From positions 33,202 through 97,201 of the forward strand of contig NZ_FNRG01000015.1 in NCBI RefSeq assembly GCF_900107835.1: 64,000 nt of DNA. The letters run 5' to 3'. Origin of the DNA: Oribacterium sp. KHPX15 (GTDB taxonomy: Bacteria; Bacillota; Clostridia; Lachnospirales; Lachnospiraceae). Of this stretch, positions 26,678 to 35,398 are shown in pieces. Both the position numbers and the translations under genes were made by a program. The notes beneath the pieces were generated by a model. It worked only from the letters and a program-made list of their open reading frames with translations, was not told where the DNA came from and ran no database searches. The stretch's first letter is position 1; each line of letters starts with the position of its first letter.

Positions 26678-28170
26678 TGGATAATAACAAATCCCGTTCA
26701 AGGGAGAAAATTACAAATAAGAATATAGTGGGGTTCATCTATTTCTTTGCACTGCTGTTTTTTGCCATGATCGGTTACATGGTGTACTTCATAGGCTGGC
26801 GTTCGGATGAACTAATGGGTAATGCCTACAACCCCCGAATGGAGGTATTTGATAACCGTTTCGTAAGAGGTGCCATAATATCTTCCGACGGACAGGTTCT
26901 GGCACGAACAGAGGTGACGGATACCAGGAAAAATGAAGATGGTTCTGACAACCCTGATGGCAGTTACTCAGAGAAGAGAGAATATCCGCTGGGAAGAGTT
27001 TTTGCACAGACGGTGGGTTACTCAACCAAAGGGAAAACGGGTATAGAGTCTCTTGCCAATTTCTACCTCATGGAATCAAACTCCAACCCCGTGATTCAGG
27101 TGGCGAATGAGATAACAGAAACCAAAAGTCTTGGAGATAATGTGATCATAACCCTGGATGCGGGACTCCAAAAGGTGGCCTATGAGGCACTGGGTGAGTA
27201 TAACGGTGCAGTTATAGCCGTGAATCCTAAAACAGGAGAGATACTTGCCATGGCTTCAAAGCCAAGCTTTGATCCAAACACCATAGTGGAGGACTGGGAC
27301 AGAATAGTTAATGATGAGAACTCCGAGGCGCCACTTCTCAACAGATGCACTCAGGGACTCTATGCTCCGGGTTCAACCTTCAAGATCGTTATGGCTCTTG
27401 AGTATATAAGAGAGCATCCCAATGACTACAAAAACTTCTCTTTCAACTGTGACGGTGAGTACAGTGATGATGAGGATAAAGACTATGTGGTGCATTGCTA
27501 CAGCGGTGAGGAACATGGGAAAGAGAATCTGCACGAAGCATTTGCCTACTCCTGCAATTCTGCCTTTGCAAAGATAGGCACCATGGTAAATAAAACGAAG
27601 CTTGCCAAAACAGCGGAAGAGCTTTTATTCAACCAGGATCTGCCTATAGCTCTTTCTTCAAAAAAGAGCAGATTTAATGTCACGGAGGACTCCGGTACCT
27701 GGACCATGATGCAGACCGCCATCGGGCAGGGTGAGACCATGATGAGTCCCCTTCATGAGGTGATTCTGGCATCAGCTATTGCAAACGGAGGTGTACTTAC
27801 AGAACCGCAGGTTTTGAAACAAGTCCAGTCCGCTGAAGGAAATGTCATTAAGGTTTTTGAGGAAGGCGAAAAGTTACAGCTTATGACGGAAGAGGAGGCA
27901 TCGATTCTTGGCTCTTTCATGCGCTCGGTTGTTACTGATGGAACAGCCTCAAAGCTTAGAGATGCGGACTATGCCGCGGCCGGAAAGACCGGCTCCGCAG
28001 AGGTAACTAAAAACGGTGAAACTATTACCAATGCCTGGTTCACCGGATTCGCCCCATACGATAACCCCGAGATCGCAGTCTGCGTAGTGGTAGAAGAAGG
28101 CGAGACCGGAGGACGCACCGCAGTACCGGTGGCAAAGAAGGTTTTCGATTACTGGATAAATGGAAGATGA
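26677..28170 (+). CDS. Penicillin-binding protein 2, class B transpeptidase
   Basis: The 497-residue protein has one N-terminal membrane anchor (~17-40) and an extracellular transpeptidase domain that crosslinks peptidoglycan. The catalytic motifs are complete: GSTFK (Ser of SxxK), SCNSAF (SxN) and AAGKTGSAE (KTG). It lacks the PASTA repeats of some Firmicute versions. ATG 26677 shares its A with the TGA of the upstream SEDS gene, a translationally coupled pair; a GTG codon one triplet upstream is less likely. A repeat-derived hairpin follows 20 nt later. Confidence 0.93.
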   Translation: MDNNKSRSREKITNKNIVGFIYFFALLFFAMIGYMVYFIGWRSDELMGNAYNPRMEVFDNRFVRGAIISSDGQVLARTEVTDTRKNEDGSDNPDGSYSEKREYPLGRVFAQTVGYSTKGKTGIESLANFYLMESNSNPVIQVANEITETKSLGDNVIITLDAGLQKVAYEALGEYNGAVIAVNPKTGEILAMASKPSFDPNTIVEDWDRIVNDENSEAPLLNRCTQGLYAPGSTFKIVMALEYIREHPNDYKNFSFNCDGEYSDDEDKDYVVHCYSGEEHGKENLHEAFAYSCNSAFAKIGTMVNKTKLAKTAEELLFNQDLPIALSSKKSRFNVTEDSGTWTMMQTAIGQGETMMSPLHEVILASAIANGGVLTEPQVLKQVQSAEGNVIKVFEEGEKLQLMTEEEASILGSFMRSVVTDGTASKLRDADYAAAGKTGSAEVTKNGETITNAWFTGFAPYDNPEIAVCVVVEEGETGGRTAVPVAKKVFDYWINGR

Positions 28171-28191
28171 TGAAATAAGAAAGAATTACAT

Positions 28192-28234
28192 AAATGAGGG
28201 AGATTCTCGCTGGTGAGAATCTCCCTCATTTTTC
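28192..28234 (+). terminator. Terminator hairpin carrying the repeat core, copy 3
   Basis: A 17-bp perfect stem starting AAATGAGGGAGATTCTC closes on GCTGGT, with five T after the 3' arm. The core TTCTCGCTGGTGAGAA matches the palindromes at 11298 and 12666, so this may be a repeat-family member serving as the PBP2 gene's terminator. Confidence 0.8.
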
Positions 28235-28325
28235 ACTCTGATTGATCACTGTGAATAATACATCCACCTTTATAAAAGTATGTAGGTTTGTTGAAGTTTT
28301 TGTCTATTCGGTAATTGGATTATTA

Positions 28326-29429
28326 TCAATCTCCGATTCCGGACATTTTTTTATAATTCTCAACTGTTTCCTTGATCCTCTGAGCAGGCTTTGTCAGTTT
28401 CGACATTGAACCACCCTTGTTCATGGTGTCTATAATGGCCGCTATATATCGCTCCATGTTGATGCTGAAATAGTATTCCTTGGCAAGCATTTCTTCTTTC
28501 TGATATACAAGGTTGGTGGTGAAGATCTTGTCAAAAACACCTTCTTCGTAAGCTTTATCAAACTTTTCAAATCCACGGGAGAAAAGTCCGAAGGTGGCAA
28601 AAATAATAATCCTCTTTGCGCCACGATCCTTTAGCTGCCGTGCAACATCAAGCATGCTTCCTCCGGAATCGATCATATCGTCTATTATGATGACATCCAT
28701 TCCTTCAACGCTGCTTCCGCAGAAATCATGGGCAACGATTGGGTTGGAACCGTTCACGATAGTGGTATAATCACGTCTCTTATAAAACATGCCAATGTTT
28801 ACACCGAACAGAGAAGCCAGAAACACAACTCTTTCCGTAGCACCTTCATCCGGAGCTATGAACATGAGGTGCTCACCATCTATCTTTAAATCTTCATACT
28901 CGGTAAAAAGTCCCTGTGTAAACTGAAGGGCAGGGGAAACATTCTCTATTCCTTTTAGTGGTACCACATTCTGCATTCTCGGATCATGAGCATCAAAGGT
29001 CACAATGTCATGAACCCCCATGGCTTCCAGTTCCTGAAGCATAACCGCACAGTCCAGGGATTCACGCATGGTTTTTCTGTGTTGCCTGCTTTCATACAGG
29101 AAAGGCATGATGACAGTTATTCTGGAAGCTTTTCCGTTGCAGGCTGCAATGATACGTTTCAGATCCTGATAGTTGTCATCCGGAGACATGCGATTCAGGC
29201 TTCCGTCCATTTTGTAAGTCAAAGAGTTGTTGCATACATCCACCATGATGTATATATCCTTATCTCTGACAGATTCCTTTATGATTCCCTTTCCTTCTCC
29301 GCTGTTAAATCTTGGACATTCACAGGGAATGAGAAAACTTTCACCACGCCAGCTTTCCAGTATCTTATCTACCTTCTGGCCTGATTTTATCGCTGATTCA
29401 AGTGCGATGATTCCAAGCTTATCTGCCAT
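28326..29429 (-). CDS. prs: Ribose-phosphate pyrophosphokinase, atypical long form
   Basis: The 367-residue protein makes PRPP from ribose 5-phosphate and ATP. The PRPP loop is IIIDDMIDSGGSM and the ATP-loop counterpart is ESRQHRK rather than the usual ARQDRK; the usual DLHAxQIQGF block reads TFDAHDPRMQNV. At 367 residues it is longer than the ~315 of the standard enzyme, with N-terminal and C-terminal additions. Long versions like this occur in Lachnospiraceae. GGGAGG precedes the minus-strand ATG. The gene is divergent from an ABC exporter operon and stands alone. Confidence 0.85.
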   Translation of the reverse strand: MADKLGIIALESAIKSGQKVDKILESWRGESFLIPCECPRFNSGEGKGIIKESVRDKDIYIMVDVCNNSLTYKMDGSLNRMSPDDNYQDLKRIIAACNGKASRITVIMPFLYESRQHRKTMRESLDCAVMLQELEAMGVHDIVTFDAHDPRMQNVVPLKGIENVSPALQFTQGLFTEYEDLKIDGEHLMFIAPDEGATERVVFLASLFGVNIGMFYKRRDYTTIVNGSNPIVAHDFCGSSVEGMDVIIIDDMIDSGGSMLDVARQLKDRGAKRIIIFATFGLFSRGFEKFDKAYEEGVFDKIFTTNLVYQKEEMLAKEYYFSINMERYIAAIIDTMNKGGSMSKLTKPAQRIKETVENYKKMSGIGD

Positions 29430-29573
29430 ACGTCACCTCCCGGCATCTTTCATGCCGCTGTCTATTTTGTTTTCTGATTTCACGCACAATGCTCTGAGAC
29501 TTATTTCACAGAGCTGATTCTTATTTTAATTGTATCATCCATATGGTTATTTTCAATGTGATTGATTGCATCG

Positions 29574-29604
29574 GACTAATCTAAAGTCGAACTTTAGATT
29601 AGTC
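29574..29604. repeat. Operator-like inverted repeat
   Basis: Perfect 14-bp arms (GACTAATCTAAAGT / ACTTTAGATTAGTC) separated by CGA. There is no T-run, so a terminator is unlikely; a dimeric repressor such as a MarR- or TetR-type protein is a better guess. No such regulator gene is adjacent. Confidence 0.65.
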
Positions 29605-29691
29605 GGAATCTGAACATTTTCTGTGTACTCGATAACAGATACAGGCACGCATTCCGGTTTATTTGGGATGTAATAGATAATCGTTGAAAAT

Positions 29692-29720
29692 GTGACATCT
29701 CTTGACAAAGGGTATATAAT
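29692..29720 (+). promoter_or_regulatory. Candidate promoter of the first ABC exporter operon
   Basis: GTGACA and TATAAT lie exactly 17 nt apart. Transcription would start near 29727, within the left arm of the downstream hairpin. Confidence 0.5.
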
Positions 29721-29721
29721 G

Positions 29722-29758
29722 GCTCTGCTGTGGTGGTTGCCGCAGCAGAGCTGTTTTT
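29722..29758 (+). terminator. Leader terminator/attenuator hairpin upstream of the ABC genes
   Basis: A 9-bp stem (GCTCTGCTG / CAGCAGAGC) is followed by TGTTTTTG. A 38-codon frame starting ATG 29719, with AAAGGG 6 nt upstream, covers the hairpin and ends at a stop overlapping the ABC gene's GTG. This suggests translation-controlled attenuation, but it conflicts with the promoter at 29692 being the only one. Confidence 0.55.
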
Positions 29759-29831
29759 GTTTTGGGAGAGTCTCTTCTATAGAAAAGAGCACTTCCTGCG
29801 AAAACAGAAACAAAATTTCAGGAGGCAATTC

Positions 29832-31823
29832 GTGAAAAGACTTTTATCTTATATAAATGATTACAAGGTCAAGGCGATTCTGGCGCCGCTGTTCAAGTGC
29901 CTGGAAGCCTGCTTCGATCTTTTGGTGCCCATGGTCATTTCCAGCATGATCGATAAGGGCATACATAACGATGACCTTGGATATGTTTTCAAAATGGGAG
30001 GCTTGCTGCTTTTACTGGCGGCCATAGGTCTCACCTGTTCCTTCACAGCCCAGTTCTTTGCCGCAAAGGTGGCAATCCATACCGGAAAAGGGCTCCGAAA
30101 TGACCTGTTCAGGCATATAAACAGTCTTTCCTATAAGGACATCGATATCCTGGGCACCAGCACCCTCATTACCAGAATGACCTCAGATATCAATGCCGTG
30201 GAAAGCGGCGTAAACATGGCCCTCCGCCTGTTCATGAGATCACCCTTCATCGTTTTTGGTGCCATGATCCTTGCTTTTACCATCAATGTTAAGGCCGGAA
30301 TCATTTTCACCATCACCATAGCTGTACTTTTTGCGGTGGTTTTCGGAATTATCCTTACAACTGCGCCTATGTACAAAAACAACCAGACGCAGCTCGATAA
30401 GATAATGAAGACTACCCGAGAGAATCTTCTCGGTGTGAGAGTAGTCCGCGCCTTCAATCGTCAGGCTTCCGAGATAGAGCAGTTTAAGAGAGAAAACGAC
30501 AGACTTACAGAAATGCAGGTAAATGTCGGACGTATCTCTGCGCTTCTTAATCCTGTGACTTACGTTATCATAAATCTCGCTGTAGTTTATCTCATTTATC
30601 GCGGCGCCAATTTTGTTGATAAGGGATCATTAACCCAGGGCCAGCTTGTAGCTCTTGTGAACTACATGTCTCAGATTCTTGTGGAGCTTATCAAGCTTGC
30701 AAACCTTGTTATCCAGATCACCCGCGCCATGGCAAGTATGAACCGAATCGACGGTGTATTCAGCATCAAGCCAAGCGTTCAGGGTCATGCCGGAGTTTCT
30801 GCCGGCTCTGTTTCAAATGGTATTTTTGCGAAGGGCGCAGACAGCAGCTCATCAGAAGCTCCGGTTTCTGCAGGTATCTCAAAAGAACAAGCTGCTTCAG
30901 ATATTATCAAAGGAGCTCAAACCGGCTCATCCTTGGGTGAAGGCAATAAGTCTGCATCCCCCAAGGTTTCCTTCCGTGACGTTTCCTTCGCTTATACTGA
31001 AGGTGCAGACCCGGCCCTTTCCGGCATCACTTTTGATGTTATGCCGGGAGAAACTGTGGGTGTCATCGGAGGTACCGGTGCAGGTAAGTCAACACTCATT
31101 AACCTTATCCCTAGATTTTATGACGTTACCGGCGGTGAGATAGATATAGAAGGAAAGCCGGTAAAAGAGTACGGGCTTTCAGAGCTTAGAAAGAAAATCG
31201 GTGTAGTTCCCCAGAGAAGCGTTCTTTTCAGAGGAACCCTCAGAGAAAATATGCAGTGGGGCAAAGAAGATGCAACAGATGAAGAAATCTATGCTGCATT
31301 AAAGACTGCCCAGGCTTACGATTTTGTGGAGCAGAAGGGCGAAGGCCTGGAGCTTAAGGTGGAGCAGGAGGGAAGAAACTTCTCCGGAGGACAGAAGCAG
31401 AGACTTGCCATCGCAAGAGCCGTGGTTCGTAAACCTGAGATCCTCATCCTGGATGATTCCGCTTCCGCACTTGATTTCGCAACGGACGTGGCACTCCGAA
31501 AGGCTATAAAGAGAGATACCGAGAACATGACTGTTTTCATCATTTCCCAGAGAGTCTCCACAGTACGTAATTCCGACAAGATCGTGGTTCTTGATGATGG
31601 TAATGTTGCCGGCATCGGAACCCATGATGAACTTTTCAACTCCTGTGAAGTTTATAAGGAGATCTGCCTCTCTCAGCTCAATAAAGATGAAGCAGGAAAA
31701 CCTGCCGGAAACACACAGAATCCTTCGGCAGAAACAGAAAGATCTTCCGCGGATTCAAATGACGGCTCGGTTGAAGCTTCAAAGGCAGAAGCATTGGCAG
31801 AAAACGGAAAGGAGGCAGAGTGA
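29832..31823 (+). CDS. Heterodimeric ABC exporter, subunit with degenerate ATP site (pair 1)
   Basis: The 663-residue protein has six membrane helices (~15-310), a Ser/Ala-rich linker (~325-375) and an ATPase domain with Walker A GGTGAGKST, signature FSGGQKQR, Walker B ILILDDSASALD (Asp where the catalytic Glu should be) and a switch Gln in SQRVST (normally His). This is the non-hydrolysing half-site pattern of BmrC-like subunits. The start is GTG 29832 with AGGAGG upstream. The C-terminal ~45 residues are a low-complexity tail. It overlaps the partner by one base and probably exports drugs or lipids with it. Confidence 0.9.
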   Translation: MKRLLSYINDYKVKAILAPLFKCLEACFDLLVPMVISSMIDKGIHNDDLGYVFKMGGLLLLLAAIGLTCSFTAQFFAAKVAIHTGKGLRNDLFRHINSLSYKDIDILGTSTLITRMTSDINAVESGVNMALRLFMRSPFIVFGAMILAFTINVKAGIIFTITIAVLFAVVFGIILTTAPMYKNNQTQLDKIMKTTRENLLGVRVVRAFNRQASEIEQFKRENDRLTEMQVNVGRISALLNPVTYVIINLAVVYLIYRGANFVDKGSLTQGQLVALVNYMSQILVELIKLANLVIQITRAMASMNRIDGVFSIKPSVQGHAGVSAGSVSNGIFAKGADSSSSEAPVSAGISKEQAASDIIKGAQTGSSLGEGNKSASPKVSFRDVSFAYTEGADPALSGITFDVMPGETVGVIGGTGAGKSTLINLIPRFYDVTGGEIDIEGKPVKEYGLSELRKKIGVVPQRSVLFRGTLRENMQWGKEDATDEEIYAALKTAQAYDFVEQKGEGLELKVEQEGRNFSGGQKQRLAIARAVVRKPEILILDDSASALDFATDVALRKAIKRDTENMTVFIISQRVSTVRNSDKIVVLDDGNVAGIGTHDELFNSCEVYKEICLSQLNKDEAGKPAGNTQNPSAETERSSADSNDGSVEASKAEALAENGKEAE

Positions 31824-33604
31824 TGGCAAAGGGAAAACCAAGAAAAATGACGGCTGAAGACCGTCGGACCATTGGCAGGATCCTTAGGTATATAAGGAAA
31901 TATATGCATCTTGTTATCATCTCCATCCTTCTTGCAGCGGTTACCGTGGTGATGACGCTGTACCTTCCGATCCTGACAGGATATGCGGTGGACACTATAG
32001 TCGGAGAGGGTAATGTTGACTGGGTGAAGCTTATGGACATCCTGAAGCTTATGGGAGTCCTCATAATCCTCACAGCCCTTGCTCAGTGGCTCATGAACCA
32101 CATCAACAACATCGTTACCTTCAGAGTAGTTGAGGATATCAGAACAAAAGCATTTAACCATGTGGAGGAGCTTCCCATAAGCTACCTTGACAAGCATCCT
32201 GCAGGAGACCTGACAAGCCGTATAATAACGGACATTGACCAGTTCTCCCAGGGACTTCTCATGGGCTTTACCCAGCTTTTCACAGGTGTTCTCACCATAC
32301 TGGGAACCTTAATGTTTATGTTCTACATTGAGCCTGTCATTACAGTGATAGTTATCTGCCTTACACCACTTAGTTTTGTTGTGGCCAGTCTCATAGCAAA
32401 GCACACCTACAACTTCTTCCAGAAGCAGTCGGAAAGCAGAGGAGAGATAACTGCATTTACAGAGGAGATGCTTGGAAACCTTAAGGTGGTGAAGGCATTT
32501 TCGCATGAAAAGGATGCTCAGGAAAGATTTGAAGAAATAAACGAAAAGCTGTCAGGTTACAGCTTTAAGGCAACCTTCATTTCCTCTCTTGTGAACCCTG
32601 CAACAAGATGCGTGAACAATATCGTATACGCGGCAGTAGGTGTGAGCGGTGCCTTTATGGCCATAAAAACCCTTATAACTGTTGGAGAGCTTGTTTCCTT
32701 CCTTAGCTACGCAAACCAGTATACAAAGCCCTTTAATGAAATCTCAGGGGTTGTGACAGAGCTTCAGAATGCCATTGCTTCCGCATCCCGTGTGTTTGAG
32801 ATCATCGATGAAGAGGCCATGGTGCCGGATGCCCCGGACGCAGTGGTGCTTGGAGAAAATAAAGAGCTTGAGGGCAGAGTGGATATAGAACACCTCTGGT
32901 TCTCCTATGATAAGAGCAGGAAGCTCCTTACCGACATAAACATTCACGTTAAACCCGGTGAGACTGTGGCAATCGTTGGTCCCACGGGCTGCGGAAAATC
33001 AACACTTATAAACCTTCTGATGAGATTTTATGAGCCGGATCAGGGCGGTATCCTGGTGGATGGATTTGACAACCGCTCTGTCACCCGCGGAAGTCTCCGT
33101 GACAACTTCGGAATGGTACTTCAGGAGACCTGGCTCAAAGCCACTACCATCCGCAGAAATATTGCCTACGGAAAGCCCGATGCCACAATGGAAGAGATAG
33201 TTGAGGCTGCAAAAAAGGCACATTGCGACGGATTCATCCGCCGTCTGCCTCAGGGTTATGATACGGTTCTCGGAGAAGACGGAGGCTCCCTCAGCCAGGG
33301 ACAGAAACAGCTTCTCTGTATCGCGAGACTCATGCTCCGCCTTCCGCCAATGCTTATTCTGGACGAAGCTACTTCCTCCATCGATACCAGAACCGAACTT
33401 CATATCCAGCATGCCTTCGACCGAATGATGGAAGGCAGAACAACCTTCATAGTTGCACATCGTCTGTCCACCATCAGAAATGCAGACCTGATACTGGTTC
33501 TGAAGGACGGAAATATCATCGAACAGGGTAAACATGAGGAGCTCCTCCAAAAGGGTGGCTTCTATTCAACACTCTATAACAGCCAGTTTGCAAAGGAAGC
33601 ATGA
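31823..33604 (+). CDS. Heterodimeric ABC exporter, catalytic subunit (pair 1)
   Basis: The 593-residue partner has a full membrane domain and an ATPase domain with Walker A GPTGCGKST, Walker B MLILDEATSSID with catalytic Glu, and switch His in VAHRLST. Its signature motif is LSQGQ rather than LSGGQ, which together with the partner's changes gives one consensus and one degenerate ATP site, as in BmrCD and TM287/288. Its ATG 31823 overlaps the upstream TGA (TGATG) with GGAGG just before. The substrate is unknown; multidrug export is typical. Confidence 0.9.
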   Translation: MAKGKPRKMTAEDRRTIGRILRYIRKYMHLVIISILLAAVTVVMTLYLPILTGYAVDTIVGEGNVDWVKLMDILKLMGVLIILTALAQWLMNHINNIVTFRVVEDIRTKAFNHVEELPISYLDKHPAGDLTSRIITDIDQFSQGLLMGFTQLFTGVLTILGTLMFMFYIEPVITVIVICLTPLSFVVASLIAKHTYNFFQKQSESRGEITAFTEEMLGNLKVVKAFSHEKDAQERFEEINEKLSGYSFKATFISSLVNPATRCVNNIVYAAVGVSGAFMAIKTLITVGELVSFLSYANQYTKPFNEISGVVTELQNAIASASRVFEIIDEEAMVPDAPDAVVLGENKELEGRVDIEHLWFSYDKSRKLLTDINIHVKPGETVAIVGPTGCGKSTLINLLMRFYEPDQGGILVDGFDNRSVTRGSLRDNFGMVLQETWLKATTIRRNIAYGKPDATMEEIVEAAKKAHCDGFIRRLPQGYDTVLGEDGGSLSQGQKQLLCIARLMLRLPPMLILDEATSSIDTRTELHIQHAFDRMMEGRTTFIVAHRLSTIRNADLILVLKDGNIIEQGKHEELLQKGGFYSTLYNSQFAKEA

Positions 33605-33607
33605 TAA

Positions 33608-34258
33608 ATGGAAAAAATCAAAACCATGTACACAAACCCGAAAGGTTTTATAAAAGATAATATTTACTGCCTCTGGCTTCTGTACCTCCCCTGTTACCTT
33701 TTATATTTTGCGCGTTTACAGTTAAGGGAAGTTCCGGCAAGCGAAGTCCAAATCATAGAGTTACCGATTGACAGAATGATACCCACCATCCCCGCATTTT
33801 TCATACCCTATGCCATGTGGTGGATCATCTTCCCGGGGGCCCTGGTGTTTTTCCTTTTCTGGGGAACCAAAAATGATTTCCTGAAGCTCTGCTTCATACT
33901 ATTCGGAGGCTACACTATCTGCATGATAGTGTACACAATCTGGCCCAACGGCCTCGCCTTGAGAGAACCCTTGGAGTCGACAGACTTGTTTTCGACAGCA
34001 GTGAATTGGCTTCGCTCCATCGACCCGCCCCGCAACGTCTGCCCCAGCATGCACGTCTCCAGCACCATAGCCATCGACCTGGTAGTGCGAGAGTGCCGAT
34101 ACATAAAGCTGCGATATAAGAACATAGAAACCATAATCGCAGTTCTCATCTGCCTTTCCACAATGTTCATAAAGCAGCATTCAGTTGTTGACGTTGTTCT
34201 CGGATGGGCCATGAGTGTTCTACTCTGGTTCATTTGGAAAAGATTTTTCGAGAAATAA
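33608..34258 (+). CDS. PAP2-superfamily membrane phosphatase-like protein
   Basis: The 216-residue membrane protein has about five or six helices and PAP2 signature residues: PSMHVSST (motif 2, with the catalytic His) and KQHSVVDVVLGW (motif 3, His and Asp). Motif 1 (KxxxxxxRP) is not obvious. Enzymes of this kind remove phosphate from lipid phosphates or transfer phosphoalcohol groups, as in inositol-phosphoryl transfer. It starts 3 nt after the ABC pair, so it may be co-transcribed with it and act on an exported lipid. Confidence 0.8.
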   Translation: MEKIKTMYTNPKGFIKDNIYCLWLLYLPCYLLYFARLQLREVPASEVQIIELPIDRMIPTIPAFFIPYAMWWIIFPGALVFFLFWGTKNDFLKLCFILFGGYTICMIVYTIWPNGLALREPLESTDLFSTAVNWLRSIDPPRNVCPSMHVSSTIAIDLVVRECRYIKLRYKNIETIIAVLICLSTMFIKQHSVVDVVLGWAMSVLLWFIWKRFFEK

Positions 34259-34405
34259 AAATTATTACATAGCCATCGTGAACTGTTACGACCTCGGAGT
34301 CATAATGTAGAAATTTTTTTCAAACTCATTGAATGGCCGAAATATTGATGTTAAAATGTAAACAGATATAGTTCGTGAAACAACAATCCGGAAGAAGGTG
34401 ACAGT

Positions 34406-35023
34406 ATGAGTATTAAGTATGTAACAATTTCAAGAGAATATGGCTCCGGCGGACGTGAGGTAGGAAAGAAACTCGCCGACAAACTGGGAATCCCATTATA
34501 TGATAAGGAAATCATCGAGCAGACTGCCTTTAAGACGGGCTTCGCAGAAGAATATGTAAAAAAACAGGGTGAGTATGCCAACGCCAAGAACTGGATCGAG
34601 TACTCCTTCTCAGCCCGTAACAGTTACGGCATGAGTCCTGAGGATTATCTCTGGTCAAAGCAGAGAGAAGTCATACTTGAGCTTGTGGCAAAAGGCCCCT
34701 GCGTTATAGTGGGACGCTGCGCAGATTATATACTCAGGGAGAGGACTGACGTTCTTAATGTATTCATCCATGCGGATCTTGAAAAAAGAAAAGACCGTAT
34801 TACACGTATCTACAAGGATCCTGAGCATACTGACAAGATGCTGAAGGATATGGATAAGAAACGTAAATTCAATTACCGTTACTACACCGAACAGGAGTGG
34901 GGCAAATGCCAGAATTATGACATCACCCTGGATAGTGGAAGCCTCGGAATCGACAGCTGTGTAGATATCATCTACGATATATGCAAAACCAAGGATGTAA
35001 CAAAGACACCAAAAGAAGATTGA
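34406..35023 (+). CDS. Cytidylate-kinase-like protein
   Basis: The 205-residue P-loop protein belongs to the cytidylate-kinase-like family of Firmicutes. It opens with ITISREYGSGG-type sequence (VTISREYGSGGREVGKKLA), where the loop lacks the Lys of a standard Walker A. The LID segment RKDRITRIY and the ADxIL core ADYILRER are present. It is distinct from the essential CMP kinase and its substrate is unknown. GAAGAAGG precedes the ATG. A clear terminator follows. It is preceded by a 147-nt gap after the PAP2-like gene. Confidence 0.85.
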   Translation: MSIKYVTISREYGSGGREVGKKLADKLGIPLYDKEIIEQTAFKTGFAEEYVKKQGEYANAKNWIEYSFSARNSYGMSPEDYLWSKQREVILELVAKGPCVIVGRCADYILRERTDVLNVFIHADLEKRKDRITRIYKDPEHTDKMLKDMDKKRKFNYRYYTEQEWGKCQNYDITLDSGSLGIDSCVDIIYDICKTKDVTKTPKED

Positions 35024-35035
35024 TGAAAACTTTTT

Positions 35036-35068
35036 CAGCCGGGGCATATTCCCCGGCTGATATTTTGC
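35036..35068 (+). terminator. Intrinsic terminator after the cytidylate-kinase-like gene
   Basis: A 9-bp GC-rich stem (CAGCCGGGG / CCCCGGCTG) with a 6-nt loop is followed by ATATTTT. Confidence 0.8.
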
Positions 35069-35233
35069 AGGTCGAGATCAAATGCCACGTATTTTTTCGC
35101 TGAAGCTCTTCGTGGAACCGTCCCCGATGGCTATTGTCATTGAGTGGTTCAAGAGGATACTTAAGGATTTTTTCTTTGTCTTTCCGAGACTATTAATCGC
35201 TGGATCTGCGCTCATTAAGTTTTTATAAAATTC

Positions 35234-35301
35234 TTGAAATGTTTTAAACAATCTATTAGTATAGTACCATTGCGCCGATAATCTATTTATCGGCGCCTTT
35301 C
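35234..35301 (+). promoter_or_regulatory. Promoter and leader hairpin of the second ABC exporter operon
   Basis: TTGAAA and TAGTAT are 17 nt apart. A perfect 10-bp hairpin (GCGCCGATAA / TTATCGGCGC) with a CTTTCT tail follows a few bases later and could act as an attenuator. The rest of the 375-nt gap (35024-35398) holds a terminator at its left end, a half-copy of the GGGGACGG repeat near 35112-35130, and GC-rich hairpin-prone sequence before AAGGAG. No open gene is visible. Confidence 0.5.
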
Positions 35302-35398
35302 TAAATATTTGGTGTGGATTTATTCCCGCCGGGCGCGATGCGCTTAGTTCAAAAATCCTTTATCCGGATAAATATCATAGATTAAGAAAGGAGATAAA

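Larger units (their letters stand above)
29430..29831. promoter_or_regulatory. Divergent prs/ABC intergenic region with operator-like repeat and leader
   Basis: This 402-bp gap contains, from left to right, the prs promoter region, a 31-bp inverted repeat (29574-29604), a sigma-A-like promoter (29692-29720), a hairpin with T-run (29722-29758) and the ribosome site of the ABC gene (29819). The last three look like a regulated leader. Confidence 0.6.

Noticed and set aside
35338..35385. 15-codon leader ORF before the second exporter
   Set aside because: No ribosome site precedes it, and it starts inside a GC-rich hairpin region; I cannot support it as a gene.
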